The notes: generated from the letters alone by a model not told the origin. 21,846 bases of DNA from an uncultured Selenomonas sp. (GCA_937915915.1 CALGGN010000173.1:1-21846), one strand, 5' to 3'; numbered from the stretch's first letter, positions 13,372-21,846 are shown. Numbers and translations: made by a program.

Positions 13372-16300
13372 TCATACCACCATATTTGAACTCATTAACT
13401 CAGCCTGTCGGATAACCGTTTCGATGGCTCCCTTGGCGTTTTCGGGAGGATATTTGTATTTTCGCAGTAGATGTTTGACCTGTGTACGCATATAGGCGCG
13501 AGCGGACTCTTTTTTATCCCAATCTACCGTCCTACTGCGACGAATCAAGTCGGTTAGCTCGTGCGCCATTTCAACCAGCACCGGCTCCTCCATCTTGCGA
13601 AGAACCTCCGGCGCGGCTACCAAAGCATCGTAAAAAGCCAACTCCTCATGGGTAAGCCCTTTTTCACTTCCGGCCTTATAAGCATCGGTCATCTCTTTGG
13701 AAAGCTCAAGCAGTTCTTCGATGACCTCCGTGCTGGTAATCATGCGATTATTATAGCGTTTTAATACATCCTGCATTTTCTCGGAAAACAGCTGAGCCTT
13801 CACCACGCCTGTTCTGGCAAAGACCCGGATATTGCCGTCAAGCAGTTTGCGAAGCATCTCGGCGGCGATATTTTTGTGCTTCATCCGCCGCACCTGCTCC
13901 ATATACTCCTCCGAAAGGATGGAGATTTCAGGATTGTCCTCTCCTATCTGTTTGAAAATATTGACCACGCCGTCTTGCTCTATGGCCTGCTCAAGTAATT
14001 TAAGGATGCGGGCGTTTATCTCGTTAGCCGTTATCTTTCCCCTGTCGGCCACCTTGCTGATACCGGCTTTGACGCATTTGAAAAATTCGATTTCTTTTTT
14101 ATCGTGGTCATTTAGCAGACTGCGGCACAGTGTCTCAGCTTGGCTCAATGCTGTCGCCTCGGAGATGAATAGCTTGGCATCCTCTTCACCAAGAGCCAGA
14201 GCAAACTCTATCCCATCGGCTATGGCTGTCAATCGCCCGGCATTGGAATCTCCGAAGAAATCCTTATAATCGCAACCGTAAAAGAAATCGCGCATTACCT
14301 CCAGCTTGGCCATACAGATTTCATACGCTTGCCTTAAATCCGGCACTTTGTCTTGATCGCGTCGCGTATATTGGCTGAGAGCCATTTTCAATTCCGCCGC
14401 CACGCCGATATAATCCACTATTAAGCCCGCTTCCTTGTCGGGATATACACGATTGACACGGGCTATCGCTTGCATAAGCCCGTGCCCCTTCATCGGCTTA
14501 TCAATATACATGGTAGCCATTGATGGCACGTCGAAGCCGGTCAGCCACATATCAACGACGATGGCTATTTTAAATTTACTATCGTTATCCTTAAACTCTA
14601 TGGCAAGGGCATCTCGGTGCGCCTTATTTCCAATTATCCCATGCCAGTCCTCTGGGTCTTGATTACTCGAAGTGAGGACGACCTTTATCTTTTCTGTCCA
14701 AGAAGGACGTCTCTCCAATATTTTTTTGTACAATTTTATGGCTATTCGACGAGTCATGCATACAATCATAGCCTTGCCCGTCAAAACATACTGCCTATCC
14801 TCGTAATGGGCAATAATGTCATCGGCAAGCATCGACATACGCTCATCAGCTCCCACCAGAGCCTCCAGCCCGGACAGGTCTGCCTTTGATTTCTCGATTG
14901 CGGCTTCCGAGGCATCACCCGCCAAGCGAGCGTATTCTTCATCTATATGCTTCAGCGTTTCCTCGTTAAGTTTCAGGCGTGCGGTGCGGTTCTCGTAGTA
15001 TATCGGGACTGTCGCACCATCATCCACGGCTTGGGTCATGTCATAAATGTCGATATAGTTGCCGAAAACTCCAATGGTGGACTTATCCCTGAAATCAATG
15101 GGTGTCCCGGTAAATCCGATAAATGTGGCATTGGGCAACGAGGAACGCATATGCTTTGCCATGCCAACCTTCCACTCTCCCGTACTACGGTCGAGTTTCT
15201 CGTCGAGGCCATACTGAGAGCGGTGCGCCTCATCTGCAAGAAAAATTATATTGCTTCGTTCGTTGATAACACTATCACTATCACCGAATTTTTGTATGGT
15301 GGTGAAAAAAATACCTCCCGACTTGACCTTCAGCAACTGTCGAAGATTATCCCTGCTTTCGGCTTGTTTCGGAGTTTGACGCAGCAGAAGTTCCGAACAG
15401 GCGCTAAATGTGCTAAAAAGTTGGTTGTCTAAATCGTTTCGGTCGGTTAGAACTACAAGTGTGGGATTATCGAAATCCGACTCCGACACCACAATTCCGG
15501 CATAAAAAGCCATAGAAAGGCTTTTGCCGGAGCCTTGTGTATGCCAAACCACCCCGGCTTTACCCGTTTTATTCTTCAAAGCAAGCCGAGTGCTTTCCAC
15601 GGCCTTACGCACGGCAAAATATTGATGATACGCCGCCAATATTTTTACAGTTTTTCCGTTGATGGTCTGGAATACAATGAAATGGCGGATAATATCCAGC
15701 AATCGCTCTTTCGGAAACATACCATTAAGGGCTACCGTAAAGAAATCGGTTGCTTTTTCTTGCGGCTTTTCTCCGTTCTTCGATTTCCAAGCCATATATC
15801 TGCTATAATCCGCCGTAATCGTGCCAACCTTGGTATTTACACCGTCGCTTATGACATTGAAGGCATTATATTGGAAAAGCGTCGGCATTCGTAATTGATA
15901 ATTTCGCACTTGCTGATATGCTGACTCAATTACAGCCTCCTCGCGCACCATGCTCTTCAGCTCGAAAAGCACCATCGGTATGCCGTTGATAAAAATTAGT
16001 ATATCGGGACGGCGCACTTCATCGCCGTTTTTGATGCTAAACTGATTGACCACCTTGAAGTCATTTTTTTCCGGCGAATCAAAGTCAATCAGCTTCACGG
16101 TGTAGGTGCGATTCTCGCTACCTTTGCGATAGGAAATCGGCACTCCCTCTATCAGATATTTATGAAATGAGGCATTCATGTCCTCCAAACGGAGTAAACC
16201 AATATTTCTTATGGTTTTGTATGCTTCCGTGACAATATCAGTGGCTATGCCGCGATTTACATTTGCCATGCAGGTACGGAATGTATCTTCCAATATCACT

Positions 16301-16407
16301 TGCTGGTAATCACTACGATTTATATCCGGGCCATAGACATATTCATATCCCTTATTCCGCAACTCATCGATGATTGCCTGTTCCAGATTGCTTTCGTTTA
16401 TGAACAT
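13372..16407 (-). CDS. hsdR: Type I restriction endonuclease, R subunit
   Basis: This 1011-residue HsdR provides ATP-driven DNA translocation and cleavage for the type I complex. The N-terminal PD-(D/E)XK nuclease shows VRRPDILIFING (Asp 135) and VLFELKS (Glu 149, Lys 151). The SF2 motor shows Walker A THT-like HTQGSGKS (289-296), motif Ia VVLTDRNDLDNQL, motif II ADEAHRSQYG (391-400), motif III GFTGTPID (431-438), motif V/VI MWLTGFDVP and IARVNRVYPDKEAG. A C-terminal helical assembly region follows to the end. Length and motifs are complete, so cleavage should be possible. The ATG at 16407 has AAGGAAG about 9 nt upstream and lies 47 nt after the hsdS stop. It is the last gene of the M-S-R operon, with a terminator just behind. 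Confidence 0.95.
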   Translation of the reverse strand: MFINESNLEQAIIDELRNKGYEYVYGPDINRSDYQQVILEDTFRTCMANVNRGIATDIVTEAYKTIRNIGLLRLEDMNASFHKYLIEGVPISYRKGSENRTYTVKLIDFDSPEKNDFKVVNQFSIKNGDEVRRPDILIFINGIPMVLFELKSMVREEAVIESAYQQVRNYQLRMPTLFQYNAFNVISDGVNTKVGTITADYSRYMAWKSKNGEKPQEKATDFFTVALNGMFPKERLLDIIRHFIVFQTINGKTVKILAAYHQYFAVRKAVESTRLALKNKTGKAGVVWHTQGSGKSLSMAFYAGIVVSESDFDNPTLVVLTDRNDLDNQLFSTFSACSELLLRQTPKQAESRDNLRQLLKVKSGGIFFTTIQKFGDSDSVINERSNIIFLADEAHRSQYGLDEKLDRSTGEWKVGMAKHMRSSLPNATFIGFTGTPIDFRDKSTIGVFGNYIDIYDMTQAVDDGATVPIYYENRTARLKLNEETLKHIDEEYARLAGDASEAAIEKSKADLSGLEALVGADERMSMLADDIIAHYEDRQYVLTGKAMIVCMTRRIAIKLYKKILERRPSWTEKIKVVLTSSNQDPEDWHGIIGNKAHRDALAIEFKDNDSKFKIAIVVDMWLTGFDVPSMATMYIDKPMKGHGLMQAIARVNRVYPDKEAGLIVDYIGVAAELKMALSQYTRRDQDKVPDLRQAYEICMAKLEVMRDFFYGCDYKDFFGDSNAGRLTAIADGIEFALALGEEDAKLFISEATALSQAETLCRSLLNDHDKKEIEFFKCVKAGISKVADRGKITANEINARILKLLEQAIEQDGVVNIFKQIGEDNPEISILSEEYMEQVRRMKHKNIAAEMLRKLLDGNIRVFARTGVVKAQLFSEKMQDVLKRYNNRMITSTEVIEELLELSKEMTDAYKAGSEKGLTHEELAFYDALVAAPEVLRKMEEPVLVEMAHELTDLIRRSRTVDWDKKESARAYMRTQVKHLLRKYKYPPENAKGAIETVIRQAELMSSNMVV

Positions 16408-16454
16408 CGCCCGTCACTTCCTTTTTTTGTATTATATATTTCATGATAGCAAAT

Positions 16455-17621
16455 TCAAAGTGCATTTGGGTCAATTGTGCCTGAAAAAAAATTATCAAAA
16501 AGAATTTCTTTTAGATGGGTAAGTTGTTCCGATTGACAATCATTGGATTTGATAATTTCATTGATTCTAATCCACCTACGCTCGAACTCTTCAGCTTTTT
16601 CACTATCGGGATAATCTATGGTTATATTAGCGAAATCATCATACCGCAAGCTTTGTCGCACAGAGCCAAATGCTCTTTTTTTGCATTCTTCTTTGAACAC
16701 TTCCGTTTTAAAGTAGAATTTAAAGAATGCTCTATAATTAATTTCTGTTTTAAATGCTACATATACAGGGCTTACACATCCGCAAACTCCAAGGTCATTA
16801 ATACCTATGGAGCCGATATTTACTCGAGCGGGATTATACGCAAAATTGCCTTCTTCCACTACTATGTACTTAGAAATATCTTTACTGTAGACACGCTTAT
16901 TAAAATGCTCATCTGACGGTTCCAGACATCCAGTATATACTGCGGAAAGTACAGTAGCCTCTCTGCTCCCAATACGTTCTGTTATCCGTTCAGTAACTTC
17001 TCCCAATGTCTTCTTGTCTGTATGTGAATTATGGAAAGTATGAGTGTATATTGCCCACATCTTTTTTTCTAACAGGATGTTTATAGATTGGTTTATCTTA
17101 ATTTTTTCATCGATGTCATACAAATAATTTCCGATTTTTCTTTGTATTTCAATGTCTGGCAAAAGGAGTGGAAGTCGCGCTATCATATCGTTGTTTAGAC
17201 TAGCTCTTGTGGTCAACGAGGCCATGCTTGTAATTTTTTTCCTAAATTCCTTAGAACGAAAATAGTAGATAAGATATTTAGGTTCAATTGCGATATCACA
17301 GTCTTTTTTCTTGCGAAGTCTTTTGGTAAATCCATTAAAAGTGGCGTTATCGTAATCTTTGAGCGCAACGCTACTCATCCCCAGTTCGCCCAGTGTTTCG
17401 CTCGTTCGCGTTAAAAAAATATCGCCATACTTTATAGAACACTTTTCTCTCTCATATTCGGTAGTGTTTGCGAGTTCCGGTAGATGTTCCGGCAGATACG
17501 AATTCGCAAATACTGTCTTAAACGGTAAAAACGGGTATCCAAAGCCAAATTCGCCAGCACTTTTTGAAATGCCTGATGCCGAATCATATATGTCACCAAT
17601 TTTATATTCAGTCAAGTCCAT
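16455..17621 (-). CDS. hsdS: Type I restriction-modification specificity subunit
   Basis: This 388-residue HsdS selects the bipartite DNA target. The first target-recognition domain covers about 1-150 (MDLTEYKIGDIYDSASGISK, NATFNGFTKRLRKKKDCD, NNDMIARLPLLLPD). The central conserved helix follows, IEIQRKIGNYLYDIDEKIKI-NQSINILLEK, forming the coiled-coil spacer. The second target domain runs about 200-345 (VLSAVYTGCL, NIGSIGIND, GSVRQSLRYDDFANI), and a second spacer helix ends the protein (FERRWIRINEIIKSNDC). Start at ATG 17621, 8 nt after AGGA; an ATG 9 nt earlier overlaps that site. It is markedly more AT-rich than hsdR and hsdM, which is usual for specificity genes exchanged between strains. 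Only one copy and no recombinase are seen, so no shuffling locus is evident here. Confidence 0.93.
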   Translation of the reverse strand: MDLTEYKIGDIYDSASGISKSAGEFGFGYPFLPFKTVFANSYLPEHLPELANTTEYEREKCSIKYGDIFLTRTSETLGELGMSSVALKDYDNATFNGFTKRLRKKKDCDIAIEPKYLIYYFRSKEFRKKITSMASLTTRASLNNDMIARLPLLLPDIEIQRKIGNYLYDIDEKIKINQSINILLEKKMWAIYTHTFHNSHTDKKTLGEVTERITERIGSREATVLSAVYTGCLEPSDEHFNKRVYSKDISKYIVVEEGNFAYNPARVNIGSIGINDLGVCGCVSPVYVAFKTEINYRAFFKFYFKTEVFKEECKKRAFGSVRQSLRYDDFANITIDYPDSEKAEEFERRWIRINEIIKSNDCQSEQLTHLKEILFDNFFSGTIDPNAL

Positions 17622-17632
17622 AACAATCATCC

Positions 17633-19153
17633 TTATAGATTGGGATTAAAACCTAATTTTTTTAAGCCTGAAAGAATCGTATTCTCATGTGTACGAGACT
17701 TTTCGAATAGACGATATAATTCATTCGTCAAATTTTGCATAGTAACATCATAAGGTTCTTCGTTCACTAATATATCGGCAAATCCAACGTATAAACCGGG
17801 AGTTAGAGTATAGCTTTGGGACTTAATTTCGTCGATTGTGGCGTCCTGACAAAAACCCTTTTCTGGTTGAAATGTGTCGCCCTCTTTCCAAGAATGATAT
17901 GCATCAGATATTTTTTTTACATCTTTATTTGAAAGCTCTCTAATTTTTCTATCCTTTATTTCCCCCATGTTTCTTGCATCAATGAAGAGAATTTTCCCTC
18001 TTGTTGTGTAAGATTTACCCTTCCTTAATATCCAAAGCGAAACAGGTATCGTTGTCGAATAAAACAGTTGGTCAGGCATAGCCACAATGCATTCAACCAC
18101 ATCGTCGTCAACCATAGCCTTGCGAATTTCGCCCTCTCCAGCCGTATTTGAATTCAACGACCCATTAGCAAGAACCGTTCCGGCAACACCACCTGCGGGG
18201 TTCAAATGGTGGAGCATATGCTCCAACCATGCGAAGTTAGCATTCCCCGGTGGGGGAGTGCCGTATTTCCACCGAATGTCATCCTTCAAACGTTCTCCGC
18301 CCCAGTCAGACACGTTGAAAGGCGGATTCGCAAGGATGTAGTTTGCCTTGAGCGTTTTGTGGAGGTCTTCGTGGAATGTATCCGCATTATGCGAGCCGAG
18401 GTTAGCTTCCAAGCCTCGTATGGCCAAATTCATCTTCGCCAGTTTCCAAGTCGTGGGGTTGCTCTCCTGCCCAAAGATGGAAATATCACGGATATTTCCC
18501 TGATGTTCCTTTACGAAACGGGCAGATTGGCAAAACATACCGCCGGAGCCACAGCATGGGTCATAAACCTGCCCGCTAAAGGGTTCTATCATCTCCACCA
18601 GTGTCCGCACTACACAGGAAGGCGTGTAGAATTCACCACCCAGCTTGCCCTCGGCAGATGCAAATTTACCAAGGAAATATTCGTATACGCGCCCCAGCAC
18701 ATCCTTTTCTCGTGCCGCCGCAGAACCGACCTCAATATTGGTAAAAAGCGTCACCAATTCTCCCAAGCGGGTCTTGTCCAGTTCTTTACGGGCATAATTT
18801 TTGGTGAGTACTCCCTTAAGAGACGCATTTTCTTTCTCGATGGTTTCCATCGCCGTGTCAATTATATCGCCGATATTCGGGCTGGTAGCGTGTGCCTTGA
18901 TGTTGTCCCAGCGGGCTTCTTGGGGAACCCAGAAGATGTTGTCTGCCAAATACTCGTCTCGATCTTCCTCATCGCCGTAGCCTTCGGTCTTGAGCGACTC
19001 GTACTTCTCCATAAACGAGTCTGAAACATACTTCAAAAATATCAGTCCCAAAACGACGTGTTTATATTCTGCGGCATCCATATTGGAGCGCAGCTTGTCG
19101 GCAGCCAGCCAAAGCTGCTCCTCAAAGCCAACCGCAGTAGTCCCTGTTGCCAT
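17633..19153 (-). CDS. hsdM: Type I DNA methyltransferase (N6-adenine), M subunit
   Basis: This 506-residue HsdM begins MATGTTAVGFEEQLWLAADK. The N-terminal helical HsdM_N region is followed by GKLGGEFYTPSCVV (about 169-182), the SAM-binding motif YDPCCGSGGMF (about 197-207) and the catalytic LANPPFNVSDW (about 274-284) of N6-adenine methylases. With HsdS it methylates both strands of the target, protecting the host; with HsdR it forms the restriction complex. The start at 19153 has GGAGG about 9 nt upstream; the frame is open to 19255 but the upstream part overlaps the promoter. It is first in the operon, with a good -10/-35 and overlapping TTTCATATTT sites upstream, so its level is probably controlled. 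hsdS follows 11 nt after its stop. Confidence 0.95.
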   Translation of the reverse strand: MATGTTAVGFEEQLWLAADKLRSNMDAAEYKHVVLGLIFLKYVSDSFMEKYESLKTEGYGDEEDRDEYLADNIFWVPQEARWDNIKAHATSPNIGDIIDTAMETIEKENASLKGVLTKNYARKELDKTRLGELVTLFTNIEVGSAAAREKDVLGRVYEYFLGKFASAEGKLGGEFYTPSCVVRTLVEMIEPFSGQVYDPCCGSGGMFCQSARFVKEHQGNIRDISIFGQESNPTTWKLAKMNLAIRGLEANLGSHNADTFHEDLHKTLKANYILANPPFNVSDWGGERLKDDIRWKYGTPPPGNANFAWLEHMLHHLNPAGGVAGTVLANGSLNSNTAGEGEIRKAMVDDDVVECIVAMPDQLFYSTTIPVSLWILRKGKSYTTRGKILFIDARNMGEIKDRKIRELSNKDVKKISDAYHSWKEGDTFQPEKGFCQDATIDEIKSQSYTLTPGLYVGFADILVNEEPYDVTMQNLTNELYRLFEKSRTHENTILSGLKKLGFNPNL

Positions 19154-19205
19154 CGTGTCCGTCCTCCGTGTGCCTTCTAATAGTCTGCCAACTTGCATTG
19201 GGTTC

Positions 19206-19234
19206 ATTATACAACTTAATATTTCATATTTCAA
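19206..19234 (-). promoter_or_regulatory. Promoter of the hsdMSR operon
   Basis: On the minus strand TTGAAA (19229-19234) is separated by exactly 17 nt from TATAAT (19206-19211). The start point would be near 19199, giving a leader of about 45 nt. The -35 box overlaps one TTTCATATTT site, so a bound regulator would block it. Confidence 0.85.
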
Positions 19235-19272
19235 GTAGGAGGAATAAATTTTCATATTTACGAAATATGAAA
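19222..19272. repeat. TTTCATATTT operator-like sites upstream of hsdM
   Basis: A perfect 23-bp palindrome lies at 19250-19272: TTTCATATTT, then ACG, then AAATATGAAA. A third half-site, TTTCATATTT (19222-19231), overlaps the -35 box of the hsdM promoter. The pattern fits a dimer site upstream plus a weaker site in the promoter. A similar half-site, TTCCATATTT (13315-13324), lies upstream of the xre promoter. Confidence 0.7.
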
Positions 19273-19322
19273 TGTTGTTTGTCTATTCCTACGGGATATA
19301 TGTAGCTATTCTTCATGTAAGC

Positions 19323-19369
19323 AAAAAAGGGGTGCAAAAGCACCCCCTCGGTCGGGATTTTGCACCCCC
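19323..19369 (-). terminator. Terminator after the PolC-like gene, with alternative pairing
   Basis: On the minus strand GGGGTGC-TTTT-GCACCCC (19329-19346) is followed by TTTTTT (19323-19328). A second GGGGGTGCAAAA copy nearer the gene (19358-19369) can pair instead with the distal TTTTGCACCCC arm (11 bp), giving a longer hairpin with the same end. Both forms end at the same U run, so termination should be efficient. Confidence 0.85.
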
Positions 19370-19379
19370 TGTGAAGTTT

Positions 19380-21845
19380 TTAAATCAAATAGCCTCCCAA
19401 ATACATTTCTAACGCAAGAGCAAAAAGTTCCTTCCTATCATCATCCTCCTCATCGTAAGAATCAAGAATTTCAATCTTCTTCAACTGCTCTTGCACGGCT
19501 TCTTTTCCGGCTTTAATTACGGTCATATCAGCCTCTTCCGCACAAACTTCAAAATAAGCCCGGTAAAACTCCGCCGAATAGTGAACCTTATAATAGGCCA
19601 AACGGTACGCCGTTGTGACATAGTCTACCACATGGGCGCGAGGAAATAGGTACATGATTTTTTGGCATGATTCGATGTACCATTCGGGGACGTCATGCGA
19701 CTTGAGCATTTCTGCCGTATCTTGGCTTATGCCCTTTCCCTTGCGGACAGCCTCCATGACATTAAAGGCATCCAGAGACTTAATTCCTTTTCCGATGAGG
19801 TACATCATAACATCATCGCGAGTCGCTATTACATCGTTAAGAGTACATACCCCGCTACGAATCAATTTTTCGGCATTATCTTCCCAAGTGCCTGTTCCGT
19901 GCGACAAGGCAGAGATTTTTACAAGCTCGCTAAAGCAGTTCGGCTTCGTCGAGGATAAAATTTGGCGAGCTGTGGGACTGTCAAATTCCATAATACCAAG
20001 TGTGCCGATGTCGAATCCCTCTATTCCAATCGAAACGCCAAGCGAATCGGTAGAGCGAAACAACGAAAGTGTGGCGGTATCATCAAATGGTATATCCGAC
20101 AAAGGACAATGAGTTTTATCCGCCAGTTGTTTGAGAATATCCAACGCCGTGTAGCCAAGGATATCGAGTTTGAGCAAAGTCCCCGCAAGAGAGTGGTAAT
20201 CAAAATGCGTCGTTAAAAATTCGTCGTCGGCTTCATCTTCCGTGTGCTGAATCGGCGTGAAGCAATGAACGTCCATATTTTGCGGAATTACCGTCACCGC
20301 CGCCGAATGTGTGCCCGTCATCTTTTTTACGCCTATGAGCCTTTTCTTAATCTCTTGAAGAGGGGGCGTAGTTGATTTCGTGTCATCTTCTCCGCAATAG
20401 CTCCGAATATAGGCGTCAATATCCTCATAGGAGAGGGTCTCTATCGTTCCAGCATCGTATACCTTATCCTCTCCCAATAGCCGCTTCGCATATTTGCGAA
20501 CAATGGGGACTTGCTGCCGAGGAAAGTTAATGTCGATGTCCGGCAGCTTTTCGCCGCCAAATCCAAGCAAAACTGCATAGGGTATATCGTGTCCGTCTTT
20601 TATGAGACTTTCATCACAGTTGGGGCAGTTACGATTGGGCAAATCAAACCCGGAGGCATATGCACCGTCTGTGACAAATTCGCTGTGCCTACATTTTGGG
20701 CAACGCCAATGAGGCGGGAGAGGATTGACCTCCGTAATCCCTATCAAATACGCTACTAACGACGAGCCGACCAAGCCGCGAGAGCAAGTTGGCGAGCCGT
20801 CATCGTGTGCTTTTTTGGCAAGTTCCTGTGAAATCCAAAAGAGCGAGGGATACCCGTGTTCAACGATAATTTTCAGTTCATCGTCCAGTCTGCTCTGTAT
20901 GCTGGCCGGGAGATTTTGCCCATACAAGCTATGCGCTTTTTCATATGCCGTGCTTTTTACAATTTCATCGGCGATTTGTAAAGTCGGCAAATAGCGGCCT
21001 TCCGGGATCGGGTCGAATCGCTCAATCATATCCGCAATACGCCGAGGATTGAGAACGACGGCATTATAGGCGGCTTCTTTGCCAAGATAGCCGAGATTTT
21101 CCAGCATTTCATCCGTGGTACGCAAAAATCTCGATGCCCGCACATCGTTGTTTTCTTTGTCGGCAGCCTTCAAAATAATATTTCGGCAAACATAATCCTC
21201 CGGGCTTAGATAATAGACATCGCCCGTGGCAACTGTCGGCTTGCCGAGTGCTTCGGAAAGTTCGACGATTCTTCGGTTTATGTCGCGCAAGTCATCGTCG
21301 GACGAAATATCAGGAAAGGAATCATCATTAAGGAGTGCCGCATAATTTTCGCTCGGCTGGATTTCCAAGTAATCGTAAAGTCCGGCGATTTTCAAAATAT
21401 CCTCATGGTTTTTACGCGACGCTATCGCCTGTACAAGCTCCCCGTTCAGCCCTGCCGAACCAAGCAGCAATCCTTCGCGGTTATCGTTCAACGCTCGTTG
21501 AGGGATACACGGTCGATGACGAAAAAACCGAATATGCGACAGTGAAACAATTTTGTACAGATTATGCAGTCCCGCCTTATTTTTTGCCAAAAGAGTGATG
21601 TTTTTTACCGAAGCGTTTTTGTTGTCATTATCGGTCAGATAACCTTCCATCCCGTAGATGACTTTAATATCGAGATTGCTATATTTCACTATCTTCATCG
21701 CTTCGGGAAATGCCTGCACAGTGCCAAGATCGGTAATTGCAATGGCATTCCAGCCCCAACGAGCAGCCGTATGGATGAGTTCTTTCACGGACAAAACAGA
21801 GTCCATTGCGCTCATCTGCGTATGGGCATTGAGTTCCACCCGTTT
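19380..21845 (-). CDS. Divergent PolC-like DNA polymerase III alpha, no exonuclease domain (5' end cut by window edge)
   Basis: The frame stays open to the window edge (K-R-V-E-L-N-A-H-T), so the GTG at 21839 is internal and the true start lies outside. Residue numbers count from that GTG. PHP part 1 runs to YGMEGYLTDN (about 62-71) and passes straight into PHP part 2 (KNITLLAKNKAGLHNLYKIV, SLSHIRFF). The DEDDh exonuclease that canonical PolC carries at this point is absent. PHP ligands are altered: NAH for HxH (4-6), DL for DH (37-38), GDVYY for GNVHY (206-210). The polymerase core is kept: CSRGLVGSSLVA, zinc cysteines 380, 383, 405 and 408, PDIDINF (Asp 434, Asp 436) and LLKLDILG (Asp 559). 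The usual TGQHPGG is TGTHSAA. The protein ends ALEMYLGGYLI, about where canonical PolC still has some 80 residues including the clamp-binding tail. A terminator follows. Confidence 0.85.
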   Translation of the reverse strand, partial: KRVELNAHTQMSAMDSVLSVKELIHTAARWGWNAIAITDLGTVQAFPEAMKIVKYSNLDIKVIYGMEGYLTDNDNKNASVKNITLLAKNKAGLHNLYKIVSLSHIRFFRHRPCIPQRALNDNREGLLLGSAGLNGELVQAIASRKNHEDILKIAGLYDYLEIQPSENYAALLNDDSFPDISSDDDLRDINRRIVELSEALGKPTVATGDVYYLSPEDYVCRNIILKAADKENNDVRASRFLRTTDEMLENLGYLGKEAAYNAVVLNPRRIADMIERFDPIPEGRYLPTLQIADEIVKSTAYEKAHSLYGQNLPASIQSRLDDELKIIVEHGYPSLFWISQELAKKAHDDGSPTCSRGLVGSSLVAYLIGITEVNPLPPHWRCPKCRHSEFVTDGAYASGFDLPNRNCPNCDESLIKDGHDIPYAVLLGFGGEKLPDIDINFPRQQVPIVRKYAKRLLGEDKVYDAGTIETLSYEDIDAYIRSYCGEDDTKSTTPPLQEIKKRLIGVKKMTGTHSAAVTVIPQNMDVHCFTPIQHTEDEADDEFLTTHFDYHSLAGTLLKLDILGYTALDILKQLADKTHCPLSDIPFDDTATLSLFRSTDSLGVSIGIEGFDIGTLGIMEFDSPTARQILSSTKPNCFSELVKISALSHGTGTWEDNAEKLIRSGVCTLNDVIATRDDVMMYLIGKGIKSLDAFNVMEAVRKGKGISQDTAEMLKSHDVPEWYIESCQKIMYLFPRAHVVDYVTTAYRLAYYKVHYSAEFYRAYFEVCAEEADMTVIKAGKEAVQEQLKKIEILDSYDEEDDDRKELFALALEMYLGGYLI

Positions 21846-21846
21846 T

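Noticed and set aside
16455..17621. Phase-variable, shuffling hsdS locus
   Set aside because: Only one specificity gene is present, with no silent partner, no recombinase and no long inverted repeats around its target domains in this window.
18206..19024. A 272-codon plus-strand frame opposite hsdM
   Set aside because: The opposite strand encodes a complete HsdM with SAM-binding and NPPF motifs. This frame has no domain signal.
19380..21845. PolC-like gene as a pseudogene or C-terminal truncation artefact
   Set aside because: The reading frame is intact throughout, all three polymerase aspartates and the zinc cysteines are kept, and a proper terminator follows the stop.

Overview
The window looks like part of a temperate phage or phage-derived element integrated in a Bacillota (Firmicutes) chromosome. 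A Negativicutes or Clostridia host is plausible, but no gene here fixes the genus. The grounds are strong AGGAGG-type ribosome sites before almost every gene, a Gram-positive PolC-type polymerase, and a gene set typical of Firmicutes prophages (P27 small terminase, HNH nuclease, DUF1492 protein, SNF2 helicase, VRR-NUC, primase-helicase, DUF2800, DUF2815, family A polymerase). No integrase, tRNA, attachment site or CRISPR array is visible.

Layout. (1) 1-6357, minus strand: DUF4406 protein, primase/SF3 helicase, VRR-NUC nuclease, coiled-coil protein, SNF2 helicase, hypothetical, and DUF1492 regulator form a tight operon with overlaps and short gaps. It leads to a terminator, an HNH nuclease, a possible cos region and the small terminase, which runs off the left edge. 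(2) 6361-6572: a divergent control region with near-perfect two-fold symmetry. (3) 6573-10824, plus strand: two small proteins, DUF2800 Cas4/RecB-like nuclease, DUF2815 ssDNA-binding protein and phage family A DNA polymerase. (4) 10883-11617, minus: a zinc/HTH protein with a long, highly structured untranslated leader. (5) 12051-13200, minus: an XRE-type regulator and a small partner, from a consensus promoter. (6) 13372-19153, minus: a complete type I restriction-modification operon in the order hsdM-hsdS-hsdR. (7) 19380 to the right edge, minus: a divergent PolC-like polymerase.

How it fits together. Parts 1-3 are a phage replication and packaging-entry module. Twin promoters at the centre should switch on the primase/helicase arm and the polymerase/SSB arm together. 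The DUF1492 protein sits where Firmicutes phages carry late regulators, just before a candidate promoter-terminator leader ahead of the HNH/terminase genes. Parts 5-7 look like an accessory cargo region, visibly more AT-rich (hsdS most of all).

The most unusual item is the PolC-like protein. It keeps the catalytic aspartates and zinc cysteines of PolC but lacks the proofreading exonuclease normally inserted in the PHP domain, has lost PHP metal ligands, and stops before the usual C-terminal tail with a terminator right behind it. Other points to examine are the symmetric divergent promoter block, a long inverted repeat between the primase-helicase and VRR-NUC genes, and TTTCATATTT-like sites near both the hsdM and xre promoters.
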